From contig CBDCEL010000003.1 in assembly GCA_965215845.1 (NCBI GenBank), positions 682,001 through 746,000 on the forward strand: a stretch of DNA of 64,000 nucleotides. The letters run 5' to 3'. The position numbers and the translations under genes were made by a program. Below are positions 56,006 through 64,000 of this stretch, piece by piece. The stretch comes from Aurantibacter_A sp965215845. GTDB taxonomy: Bacteria > Bacteroidota > Bacteroidia > Flavobacteriales > Flavobacteriaceae. The stretch's first letter is position 1. The number at the start of each line of letters is the position of its first letter. The notes beneath the pieces were generated by a model. The model was given only the letters and a program-made list of their open reading frames with translations. It was not told the DNA's origin and searched no databases.

Positions 56006-57742
56006 ATGAACCCCCACCCTATCTCTAGGACCAAGCAATTGGTCGTTCTTACGTGTATCGCCCTATTAAATTTCGCCTGTAGTAAAGACACGGACCTTTT
56101 AGCTGAATATATCGTTTCTGAAAGTCTCGAATCCTATTATTTAAAAAACCTGGCTATTGACGACAGTTATATAGTGTCAAGCAATGGCAGTGCCACTTTC
56201 GACGTCTTGGAAAACGACACCTTTGAGAACAACAATGTGGTAATTGTCGGAACATCCTCACCTCAGAGCGGGACGCTGACAATCAATGAAGACCAGACAA
56301 TCACCTATACGCCCACAGAGGAAATAGTCAATCAACCAAACGTTATCATTTCCGATAAATTCACCTATGTTACCGAGACCACTAATCAAAGCGATGAAGT
56401 GGAATCTCAGGAAGCCACGGTCAACATTTCTATTGGATTTGGAGAGTTGAAGGCCTTTCCCGGTGCCGAAGGTTTTGGAAAATATTCCCTTGGCGGCAGA
56501 GGCGGTCAAATTGTCGAGGTAACCAATTTGAACGATAGTGGACCTGGTAGCCTAAGAGCCGCAATCGATGCGTCAGGGCCAAGGACCGTAATATTCAAGG
56601 TCGCTGGTTATATCACGCTTAATTCGCCACTGATCGTTAGAAATGACAAGATTACCATTGCTGGTCAAACCGCACCAGGTCAAGGCATTACCTTAAGAAT
56701 AAATCAAAACAAAGATATTTACTGCTTGAAAGTAAAAGCAAATGACGTCATAATCCGAGGATTAAGGTTTCGCCCTGGATTGACTCCTAATAATTCCGTT
56801 AGCGGTGACGCCCTCCAACTCACTGCCGGTAACAGAATAATGATAGATCATTGTTCGTTCTCATGGTCGGTCGATGAACTAGTAAACCCTTGGGGCGCTT
56901 CTAAGGTGACCTTCCAAGATTGCATTTTTTCGGAAGCACTTATGTTTGCCACACACGCCTATACCACTGACCCAAATAGCCCAGAATACCGAAGTCCCCA
57001 TAGTATGGGATTACTCATTGGCGAACAATCAAATGAGATAACGATCTACAAGTCAATCTTTGCGCATAACAACCAAAGAAGTCCACGCATAGGGGGCGGA
57101 AATGGGTTGGCTTTCGAATTTGTTAACAATATCTATTACAATTGGGGTGACTTTAGCACGGTAATAAGCGCCGGTAACAACAAGTCGGTCAATTTAATCA
57201 ACAATTTATATATAAAAGGTCAGAATTCAAATGTAAATCGATACCCTATACTTATTGCCGATGATGTTAACGTCTTTGCCAAGGGAAACATCAACTCCTT
57301 TAGAAAAAACAATACACTACCCGAATTGAACGCCTTGGGTCGTCATACGTCTCCTTTTTCAAACCAAGCCCTGGAAAGTACTTTGCGAAATTCGCCCTTC
57401 GATTTACCTCTGGCTCATACGGAAGTAGTTGAGCCAAGCACCTTAATATCTGAAGTTACCAACTCGGCTGGGGGTTTTGCCAAGGATGATGTCGATATTC
57501 GCATAATATCCGATGTGACCAATGGCACCGGGCAGTTAATTGACAACCCCAATCAAGTAGGCGGATACCCTTCAATTCAATCAGGGTCTGCCTATATTGA
57601 CGAAGACCGTGACGGTATTGATGATAGTTGGGAAGAATTGAATGGTCTTGACCCCAATAATCCCAATGATGGAGCCGAAGATCTAAACAATGATGGCTTC
57701 ACCAACTTGGAGGATTTTCTACACTTTCTCACCTTGAAATAA
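56006..57742 (+). CDS. Surface lipoprotein, pectate-lyase-like (PL1-type) beta-helix
   Basis: 578 residues. Lipid cysteine C25 followed by SKDTDLL, the same motif as in the 1031-residue lipoprotein. An Ig/cadherin-like domain (about 55-148) precedes a PL1-type parallel beta-helix (from FPGAEGFGKYSLGGRGG, about 152-420, with DSGPGSLRAAI and ITIAGQTAPGQGI). The C-terminus carries Ca-binding DxDxDG-type loops (DEDRDGIDDSWEE, DLNNDGFTNLEDF). It would cleave a polyuronate by beta-elimination, or act as a modifying or binding protein; the lytic residues cannot be fixed by eye. Confidence 0.88.
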   Translation: MNPHPISRTKQLVVLTCIALLNFACSKDTDLLAEYIVSESLESYYLKNLAIDDSYIVSSNGSATFDVLENDTFENNNVVIVGTSSPQSGTLTINEDQTITYTPTEEIVNQPNVIISDKFTYVTETTNQSDEVESQEATVNISIGFGELKAFPGAEGFGKYSLGGRGGQIVEVTNLNDSGPGSLRAAIDASGPRTVIFKVAGYITLNSPLIVRNDKITIAGQTAPGQGITLRINQNKDIYCLKVKANDVIIRGLRFRPGLTPNNSVSGDALQLTAGNRIMIDHCSFSWSVDELVNPWGASKVTFQDCIFSEALMFATHAYTTDPNSPEYRSPHSMGLLIGEQSNEITIYKSIFAHNNQRSPRIGGGNGLAFEFVNNIYYNWGDFSTVISAGNNKSVNLINNLYIKGQNSNVNRYPILIADDVNVFAKGNINSFRKNNTLPELNALGRHTSPFSNQALESTLRNSPFDLPLAHTEVVEPSTLISEVTNSAGGFAKDDVDIRIISDVTNGTGQLIDNPNQVGGYPSIQSGSAYIDEDRDGIDDSWEELNGLDPNNPNDGAEDLNNDGFTNLEDFLHFLTLK

Positions 57743-57966
57743 AAGTAAGGTTCAATAAAATTGGCTGATGGCCCAAAAGCTTATGCATGGCTTTCTTTCA
57801 AATCAAGGAAGTCCCTAGGCCAAACCAAATGCTTTCTTCATTTTTGCATGAGGGGATGAAATAATCTAAGGAAAAACAAGTTATTCCCTTGTACACATAT
57901 TATTCAATTCTGGTAGATTGTCGAATCAACGCGTCAGGCCTTAAGAATAATTTATTCCAAAGCGAA

Positions 57967-58878
57967 ATGAACGAAAAAATCAAACTGGTTTTACTTATAG
58001 GTAGTGGTAGAAGTGGTTCTACGCTTATAGACAGAATTGTCAGTATGGACGATGAGGTGTTCGGTGTAGGTGAGTTAATAAATTTTAATAGTTCGCTTTT
58101 TAAAGAGTATTGTTCATGTGGTGATATAGTAGAAAACTGTTCATTCTGGTCTGAGGTCATATCTGACCTTCGTTGGACCGAAGAAGATTTTCAAGACTTC
58201 AAGCAGCTTAAGCTCCAGTTTGACTATGCAACTAGAGGACGGGTATTTAAAGCTAGGGATTATACAGGCCATCCTGACTTTGAAAGGTATTTGTCTAAGA
58301 ACAATAGCCTTTTTAAAGCCATTGGTAAAATGAATCGGGGAAGAGTTGTCTTTGATTCCTCAAAATCGCCGCAGCGAGCCTTAAATCTTAGTAAAAGTGA
58401 CCTTTTTGATATCAAAATCATATATCTTATGAGAGATTCAAGAGGTACCGTCTGGTCTTTCAAAAAGAACTTTCAAAAAAATCTCAAAGCCGGTATCCAA
58501 AAGGATATGAAAGGTAAATCATTGCTGAAATCGGTATATTCTTGGATTGCGGTAAATTGTAGAAGCTTTTCTGCCATTCAATCGATGAAATCGCCCGCAT
58601 TATTCGTCAAATATGAGGAATTTTGTGAAGAACCTAAATCGCAAATCAACAGAATATTGAGGTTTATATTTGACGGTGACCGCAGAGAGACCATCGACTT
58701 GAACAACCCAAGAAGTGTTGACAACCATACGATTGCAGGTAACAGACTCAGAATGCAAAAGAATATAGTGGTAAAACCTGATATCGAATGGAAGGGCAAT
58801 CTAAACATTTTCCAGAAAACACTGGTATATCTCTTGACCTTTCCATGGCTTTTTAAATTTCGGTCTTCAATCAAATGA
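57967..58878 (+). CDS. PAPS-dependent sulfotransferase
   Basis: 303 residues from the ATG at 57967; an upstream TTG-started extension to 57889 is not supported because the family begins near the loop LLIGSGRSGSTLID. 3'-phosphate motif is LMRDSRGTVWSF. Homologous to the sulfotransferase at 40478 (GSGRSGST loop, VGELINF against SGEINN, AGNRLR near the C-terminus). Cytoplasmic. Probably sulfates a different sugar or position of the same polysaccharide. Confidence 0.9.
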   Translation: MNEKIKLVLLIGSGRSGSTLIDRIVSMDDEVFGVGELINFNSSLFKEYCSCGDIVENCSFWSEVISDLRWTEEDFQDFKQLKLQFDYATRGRVFKARDYTGHPDFERYLSKNNSLFKAIGKMNRGRVVFDSSKSPQRALNLSKSDLFDIKIIYLMRDSRGTVWSFKKNFQKNLKAGIQKDMKGKSLLKSVYSWIAVNCRSFSAIQSMKSPALFVKYEEFCEEPKSQINRILRFIFDGDRRETIDLNNPRSVDNHTIAGNRLRMQKNIVVKPDIEWKGNLNIFQKTLVYLLTFPWLFKFRSSIK

Positions 58879-59139
58879 CATCATTTTCAAATCCACTTTG
58901 AAGCCCCATAAAACGATAATAGCGGGACCTCAAGAATTCATTTTTTGATGATGAAAATCAAAATCGTTGTAGTATGTGCAGGTGTTAGACCCCTACCAAG
59001 AAATCGGGCATGTGCTGAAATTTCAATATTCGCTCATTATCAACTAGGCATTGCGGCTGGCTTTTAACATATTTGCATAAATTTTGTAAGCACCGAGAAG
59101 CTAGGCAACCAAATTTAACTAAAGAACCTTTTCAGCATT

Positions 59140-60255
59140 GTGGCAAACCAAGATTTGAAAAAAAAGCCCAAAATCGCCTTTGTAATATCCTCATTGACAT
59201 CTGGAGGTGCCGAACGTGTTGTTTCGGTACTTTGCAACTCACTATGCAAAGACTATCAGGTCACCCTGATTATGTTGACCGAAATGATCCCATTCTACAA
59301 AATCAACAAAGAGGTAGATATAATTCCTTGCAAGAAGGAACCGAACCACGAGAACGGTTCAATTCGATCTATTTACTCCAAATATTTGCTTGTCAAGAAA
59401 ATAGCTAGGATTCTTAGGTCAAAAGAAATTCAAGTGGCCATAGGCTTTATGCGAACTTCTAACATCTTGACCATTCTAGCAGCCAAATATTTGGGCATTC
59501 CCGTTTTGGTATCTGAACGTAACCATCCGGTGGTAATCGACAGAAGTCAGTCAAAGCTTTGGAAATTACTCATGCGCCTTACCTATCCAAGGGCAAATAA
59601 GCTTGTAGTACAAACCGAACTAATTAAAGACTACTACAACAAGTTTGTACCGGAAAATAAACTTGAAATAATTCCGAACCCAATAAACCCTGACTTCGAA
59701 AGTTTATCCAATGGGCGAAGTGAAAACATAATATTGAGCGTTGGCAGTCTAATACCCCAAAAGGCACAACATCATCTAATCAATGCCTTTGCAAAAATTG
59801 CTCCTGGCAATTGGTCGCTGAAAATATTTGGTGAGGGAGCAAGAAGAGAGGAACTGGAGCATTTAATTAGGAGCCACGGAATGTCGGATAAAATCGACTT
59901 GCCGGGTAGAAGCCAAAAGATTGAAACCGTTTATCAGAGTGCCAAAATTTTTGTTCTTACATCCAACTATGAAGGCTTTCCGAACGTTTTGCTCGAAGCG
60001 ATGCATTTCGGGCTGGCATGTATCTCAACCGATTGCCCAAGTGGACCTGGTGATATATTGGAAGATGGTGTCAATGGATTTTTGATTCCGGTTGGAGATG
60101 AGAAGGCTCTTGAGAAAAATTTGAGCATTTTAATAGAAGACAAAGAACTCAGGCAAAGTTTTTCGGAAAAGGCCAAGGAAACCTCAAAATACTATTCAAT
60201 ATCCCGAATTAAGGATTACTGGGTTAATTTAATAGACCAAGAATTAAATACTTAG
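59140..60255 (+). CDS. Glycosyltransferase family 4
   Basis: 371 residues, GTG start at 59140. GT-B fold with the N-terminal FVISSLTSGGAERVVS motif, a donor-site region (LSVGSLIPQKAQHHLINAFA) and the E-x7-E retaining motif EGFPNVLLE. It adds a sugar to the lipid-linked repeat unit; neither donor nor acceptor can be deduced. This is the only clear glycosyltransferase in the window, so others must lie beyond the right edge or elsewhere. The flippase gene starts 13 bases after its stop. Confidence 0.94.
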   Translation: MANQDLKKKPKIAFVISSLTSGGAERVVSVLCNSLCKDYQVTLIMLTEMIPFYKINKEVDIIPCKKEPNHENGSIRSIYSKYLLVKKIARILRSKEIQVAIGFMRTSNILTILAAKYLGIPVLVSERNHPVVIDRSQSKLWKLLMRLTYPRANKLVVQTELIKDYYNKFVPENKLEIIPNPINPDFESLSNGRSENIILSVGSLIPQKAQHHLINAFAKIAPGNWSLKIFGEGARREELEHLIRSHGMSDKIDLPGRSQKIETVYQSAKIFVLTSNYEGFPNVLLEAMHFGLACISTDCPSGPGDILEDGVNGFLIPVGDEKALEKNLSILIEDKELRQSFSEKAKETSKYYSISRIKDYWVNLIDQELNT

Positions 60256-60268
60256 AAAAAAATACCAA

Positions 60269-61621
60269 ATGAAGTCTAGCCTGGGTTCAAGATTTCGAAG
60301 TTCATTGAAAAAGCTCTTTTCAAATCCTTTGATTTTGAATGTAGCCATAGTCGGTTCTATGGCCTTGGCCATCAAGGTTGTTTCGTTTTACAAGGAAACC
60401 CTGATAGCCTCTACATTTGGTCTCTCCTTAATGTTGGACACATTTTTGATTGCCATACTGATACCAGGGTTTATCCAAAATGTATTCATTGGCGCTTTAC
60501 GTAATATATTTATTCCAAACTACATTACCGAAATCAGCACAACCAATGAACGGGGTTCATTTCAGGCCTTGGTGTTCTGCATAGTTACGGCCATTATGTT
60601 GTTTTTTGCGGTCTTAACATACCTCCTATCCGACTTTTTTGTCGAAATGGTTTTTCCCGGAAAAGATGTCGAGTTCTATTCCCTGGTAAGGGAGCAACTT
60701 TATATTGTTCTCCCTAGCCTTTTCTTTATGGGGTTTTCCTCAATTGTTTCTGGACTATTGGAAATCGGAAAAAAATTCTTTTTATCAACACTTGCCGGGG
60801 TTTTTCCTGCAATTACGACCATAATTGCTTTACTTTTTTTCAAAGAGGTTTTAGGAAATAAGGTGCTTGCCATTGGTTTTTTGATCGGCACGATAATGAG
60901 TTTGATATATTATATCATTGTTTGTTTCCGAGTACAGGTCATAAGTCTGAAGCGGCCAAAACTGAACGCGAATTCAAAATTGATGTTGCGGCAATTACCG
61001 GCAAAAGTCACTTCAGGTTTTTTGACAGGGATAAATCCCTTCGTAGATCAATACTTTGCAGCTCAGCTGGCCATTGGTTCAATTTCTGCTCTAAGTTATG
61101 GCGTAAAAATTCCATCTTTTGTCGCCGGAATAACGATTATAGCCATTGGCAATGTGGTTCTACCCCACTTCGCCAAAATGATAAACGAAAATCGTCGAAT
61201 GGCATTTCACCATTTGTTCAAAATGCTAAAAACAATTTTCATAGTAGTCGCAATTGCCGCAACAGCCCTAATAGTATTTTCCCAACCAATTGTGTCCCTA
61301 TTGTTTGAAAGAAAAGAGTTTACAGCCGATGATACCGCTATAGTTGCACTCGTCATGCAGATACTGCTGGTCTATCTCCCATTTAAGATATGTTCGATTA
61401 CTATGGTGAAATTCTTGACAAGTATTAACGAAAATAAATTTATGGCCTATACCTCAATTTTCAGTCTTACAACCAACTTGGTGATGAATTTTGTTCTTAT
61501 ACAGTACTATGGGTTGTATGGTCTTGCCCTAAGCACAACCATTGTTCAAATATCGGTCACGACGATTTTTTTTATTTATATTAAAAGTTTATATAGGAAT
61601 TTCGGATATTCGAATAAATGA
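60269..61621 (+). CDS. MurJ/MviN-family flippase, Wzx role likely
   Basis: 450 residues with about 12 transmembrane segments. The MurJ-like start (IASTFGLSLMLDTFLIAILIPGF) is followed by GALRNIFIPNYITE, and the conserved inner repeats of the MOP superfamily. In this setting it most likely flips the lipid-linked oligosaccharide of the polysaccharide rather than lipid II. Its last four bases overlap the next start as ATGA (61618-61621). Confidence 0.9.
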   Translation: MKSSLGSRFRSSLKKLFSNPLILNVAIVGSMALAIKVVSFYKETLIASTFGLSLMLDTFLIAILIPGFIQNVFIGALRNIFIPNYITEISTTNERGSFQALVFCIVTAIMLFFAVLTYLLSDFFVEMVFPGKDVEFYSLVREQLYIVLPSLFFMGFSSIVSGLLEIGKKFFLSTLAGVFPAITTIIALLFFKEVLGNKVLAIGFLIGTIMSLIYYIIVCFRVQVISLKRPKLNANSKLMLRQLPAKVTSGFLTGINPFVDQYFAAQLAIGSISALSYGVKIPSFVAGITIIAIGNVVLPHFAKMINENRRMAFHHLFKMLKTIFIVVAIAATALIVFSQPIVSLLFERKEFTADDTAIVALVMQILLVYLPFKICSITMVKFLTSINENKFMAYTSIFSLTTNLVMNFVLIQYYGLYGLALSTTIVQISVTTIFFIYIKSLYRNFGYSNK

Positions 61622-62757
61622 AGCTTCTTAAGTACTTTATACTTGGGCTTTTCTTGCTCAATTTGTCCAGTATTGTTTTTGCAACGAGTAGTGCAATTCT
61701 TGGCAGTGTTTTGAGCTACGCCTCTTTCCTGTTGATTTTCGCTTATTATATTTTCTTTCTTAGGGGTAAGCCAAATTATTGGTTGGTTTATATTGGCCTA
61801 GCCTATTTCATCATTTCTGGTCTTCAGATGTATAAAGTGATAGGCGATCGTGAGTTCGTTATTTTAATGATCAAGTTTTTTATTTTGGTTCTGTTTGGAA
61901 ATAGTTTTTTTAAAACTGTTACCAAAAAGGAGCTAATGATTTTCTTAATGATTGGTGCCCTTACGGTAATTTTGAACCTTCTACTATTTTCTGACGAATA
62001 TGGTAGGTACAGTGGTTTTTACCTAAACCCAAACGCCGCAGGATTGGTGTGCATTGTGGGTTACTCATTAAGTTTTTCCATAGAAGACAAAAGACTTAAA
62101 GCAGTCGGGCAAATACTTTTTACCATTGCCGGTCTAGCCACCTTCTCAAGAACCTTTATGTTACTATGGGTTCTCGTCAATCTCTTGTCGCTGCGAATAA
62201 GTATAAAAAACATACGAATTTTAGGCTTGGGTCTAGGGTTGGCTATATTATTATTGATCTTTGGAGAAGTCTTTAACCTAGGTGGATTAAGGTTTCAACA
62301 ATTTCGGGGGATATTGACCAATGAAACTTCGGCTTCCGATCTGCAAGAGGGCTCCAGAACTGAAACATGGGCATTGTTCTATGACGAGGTATTGGCCAAC
62401 CCGGTGTTGGGAGATGGTTTTGGCAAATTTCAAACCAGGGGGCTCTATAGGGTCGGCAGTCATAATACCTATTTGATGGTTCTCGGTGAGTCAGGTATTA
62501 TTCCATTCTTGGCTCTTGTCACCTTCATCTTGTACATTATCATTTGGTCGAACAAATTATTTAAAGTAGACCCTTCCTTGTTATTGATAAGTACAGCCCT
62601 CGGCATTTATTTGGCCACCAGTCATAATTTTTTTGACACCTACTTTAAACTATGCATCCTAATGTATGTCCAAGGGAAAATCAGACAATATCGGGAGGAA
62701 CCATACAATGAAACAATAACCCCGCTTAATCATTTGGGAACCAAATCCAATTCCTAA
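61618..62757 (+). CDS. O-antigen polymerase/ligase-like (Wzy/WaaL family)
   Basis: 379 residues with about ten transmembrane segments. The periplasmic-loop signature SRTETWALFYDEVLANPVLG and GSHNTYLMVLGESGIIPF matches the Wzy_C/O-antigen ligase domain, with Arg and His expected to act in polymerisation. It would join repeat units at the outer face of the inner membrane. Translationally coupled to the flippase. Confidence 0.92.
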   Translation: MKLLKYFILGLFLLNLSSIVFATSSAILGSVLSYASFLLIFAYYIFFLRGKPNYWLVYIGLAYFIISGLQMYKVIGDREFVILMIKFFILVLFGNSFFKTVTKKELMIFLMIGALTVILNLLLFSDEYGRYSGFYLNPNAAGLVCIVGYSLSFSIEDKRLKAVGQILFTIAGLATFSRTFMLLWVLVNLLSLRISIKNIRILGLGLGLAILLLIFGEVFNLGGLRFQQFRGILTNETSASDLQEGSRTETWALFYDEVLANPVLGDGFGKFQTRGLYRVGSHNTYLMVLGESGIIPFLALVTFILYIIIWSNKLFKVDPSLLLISTALGIYLATSHNFFDTYFKLCILMYVQGKIRQYREEPYNETITPLNHLGTKSNS

Positions 62758-62764
62758 AAAACCT

Positions 62765-64000
62765 ATGAGCAAAGAAAAACTAAGAATTGGTCTTTTATTA
62801 GATAGCAATATTGTTCCCAACTGGTTCTACAAAATGATTGAAAAAATCCTAGAATCGGAGCACTCGGAAATTGTTCTCATCATCAGTCCGAATAGGGCAA
62901 GCAATACCTCAACATCGCGATTGAAACTGCTATGGAAAAGCCGAAGGACATTGCTTTATCTTTTATATCTAAAATTGGAGGACAGACTTTTTAAGGTATC
63001 TCCCAATGCTTTCGAAACACGAAATCTATCCGATTTGATCGATTGCCCCACACTAATGGTCACACCTAAAGAAACCAGATTCAGTGACCGAATTGATAAG
63101 GCAGACTTGGAAAAAATAGCTGATTTCAAGATCGATGTACTGATTAGGGGAGGGTTTAAGATTTTAAGAGGCGGAATTCTGAAGATAGCCAAATACGGCG
63201 TATGGTCTTACCACCATGGCGACAATGCCATTAACCGCGGTGGACCGGCAGGTGCATGGGAAGTGTTGGAAAACTGGCCCAAAACCGGAGTTTTACTTCA
63301 AATATTGACCGAAGACCTCGATGGCGGAATTAAACTATTTGAGTCCAATTCGCGAACGGACTACCTAAGTATCAAAAGGAATAAAAATCGATATTATTGG
63401 AAGGCGCTATCATTTATACCCCGTAAACTGGAAGAACTCCACGTTTTGGGTGAGAAAAAATTCTTCGAAAAAATCGACGATTTGAATGAAATGCCACTCT
63501 TTTATTCGAACCGGCTTTACAAAATGCCAACCAATGCCCAACTCTTGAAGAACATCCCTGGGAAATTTCTTCATGTGCTAAAAACACGGCTCGCTAATAT
63601 ATTCTATTTCAATCAGTGGATTCTTCTCTTCAAATTTGAAAAAGAAAACAAGATGTCCAAATCGTTCTTTAGATTCAAGAGAATGATTCCCCCAAAAGAT
63701 CGCTTCTGGGCAGACCCGTTTATTTTGCATCGAGACGGGACTTACTACATATTTTTAGAAGAGTACGAATACAAATTGGGTAGGGGCAACATTTCAGTCA
63801 TCGAAATGGACGATAAAGGGAATTATGGGTCATCAAAAATAGTATTGGATAAGGAGTACCATCTTTCCTATCCGTTTATCTATGAGGAAGACGATGAACT
63901 CTACATGATTCCCGAAAGTTCTCAAAATAAATCGGTAGAACTTTATAAATGTACCGAGTTTCCATTGAAATGGGAATTGGTGGAGGTCATGTTCAAAGAT
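62765..64000 (+). CDS. Formyltransferase-like / GINT1-like fusion (3' end beyond window)
   Basis: 412 residues to the window edge, still open. The N-terminal part (about 1-240) resembles formyl transferases: YGVWSYHHGDNAINRGG and EDLDGGIKLF recall the FMT N-terminal domain, but the usual Asn before the His is replaced (WSYHHGD). The C-terminal part (from about 285) is a beta-propeller related to glucosamine inositolphosphorylceramide transferase 1 (GINT1) proteins: DRFWADPFI, TYYIFLEEYEY and ISVIEM. Starts 7 bases after the polymerase stop. N-formylation of an amino sugar would fit the 4-amino-sugar route of the aminotransferase/dehydratase pair (inference). Confidence 0.78.
   Translation, partial: MSKEKLRIGLLLDSNIVPNWFYKMIEKILESEHSEIVLIISPNRASNTSTSRLKLLWKSRRTLLYLLYLKLEDRLFKVSPNAFETRNLSDLIDCPTLMVTPKETRFSDRIDKADLEKIADFKIDVLIRGGFKILRGGILKIAKYGVWSYHHGDNAINRGGPAGAWEVLENWPKTGVLLQILTEDLDGGIKLFESNSRTDYLSIKRNKNRYYWKALSFIPRKLEELHVLGEKKFFEKIDDLNEMPLFYSNRLYKMPTNAQLLKNIPGKFLHVLKTRLANIFYFNQWILLFKFEKENKMSKSFFRFKRMIPPKDRFWADPFILHRDGTYYIFLEEYEYKLGRGNISVIEMDDKGNYGSSKIVLDKEYHLSYPFIYEEDDELYMIPESSQNKSVELYKCTEFPLKWELVEVMFKD

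Noticed and set aside
58948..59067. 39-codon frame starting MMKIKIVVVCAG, with a P-L-P-R-N segment.
   Set aside because: Too short and not matched to a family; the VVVCAGVRP run only faintly recalls sugar epimerase starts. It may be a chance frame or a remnant in the 261-base gap before the GT4 gene.

Overview
The window reads as a chromosomal segment of a marine-type Bacteroidota, most likely a Flavobacteriaceae member (inference). The supporting signs are about 40-45% G+C outside one G+C-rich block, type IX secretion (T9SS) C-terminal sorting domains, lipoproteins with an acidic export-like motif after the cysteine, a carboxypeptidase-regulatory-like TonB receptor, TAnnTTTG-type promoter elements, and PKD/malectin/FG-GAP giant exoproteins. 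No rRNA, tRNA, CRISPR array, insertion sequence or phage gene was recognised.

Left part (1-4352, plus strand): the 3' end of a carrier-domain-like gene, a small His-containing membrane protein, a TonB-dependent receptor and mnmE. Then (15254 back to 4357, minus strand) comes an eight-gene, tightly packed block: Tat-signal TldD-like metalloprotease, TldE/PmbA-like partner, DUF4159, MoxR ATPase, DUF58, BatA-like protein, a large DUF4175-like membrane protein with a His/Asp/Glu-rich stretch, and a second membrane protein. Several of these genes overlap by 4-8 bases.

Central part (15542-37589): a CpsB-type phosphatase (plus strand) and, on the minus strand, a capsule export set of DegT-type aminotransferase, FlaA1/CapD-type nucleotide-sugar dehydratase, Wza and Wzc. 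Downstream of wzc lie two homologous giant T9SS proteins (2316 and 2458 residues), each with a PQQ-type sugar dehydrogenase domain, PKD, CBM6-like, several malectin and PKD-like modules and a FG-GAP region. The 2458-residue gene contains a 674-base block present twice with 5 differences by my reading, at about 60-68% G+C.

Right part (38000-64000, mostly plus strand): a sulfated, uronic-acid-containing polysaccharide locus. UDP-glucose dehydrogenase (strikingly animal-like) and a UDP-glucuronate 4-epimerase supply uronic acids; an epimerase/dehydrogenase pair (TviC/TviB or WbpP/WbpO type) supplies UDP-GalNAcA. CysD, CysN, CysC and CysQ make and recycle PAPS, with no PAPS reductase nearby. Three PAPS-type sulfotransferases and one arylsulfotransferase-fold membrane-anchored protein would place sulfate on the glycan. 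A GT4 glycosyltransferase, a MurJ/Wzx-type flippase, a Wzy-type polymerase/ligase and a formyltransferase-GINT1-like fusion (cut by the window edge) complete assembly. Three exported beta-helix proteins (two probable surface lipoproteins) sit in the middle and may cut, epimerise or bind the glycan. The two intergenic regions serving them carry a repeated TTTC(A/G)TCGA element that I do not see elsewhere, suggesting a shared regulator.

The strongest candidate for an undescribed system is this sulfated GAG-like capsule/exopolysaccharide locus with its own beta-helix enzymes, its putative regulatory element and the two giant malectin/dehydrogenase exoproteins. A second candidate is the exported TldD / cytosolic TldE pair coupled to the MoxR-DUF58-BatA-DUF4175-DUF4159 block.
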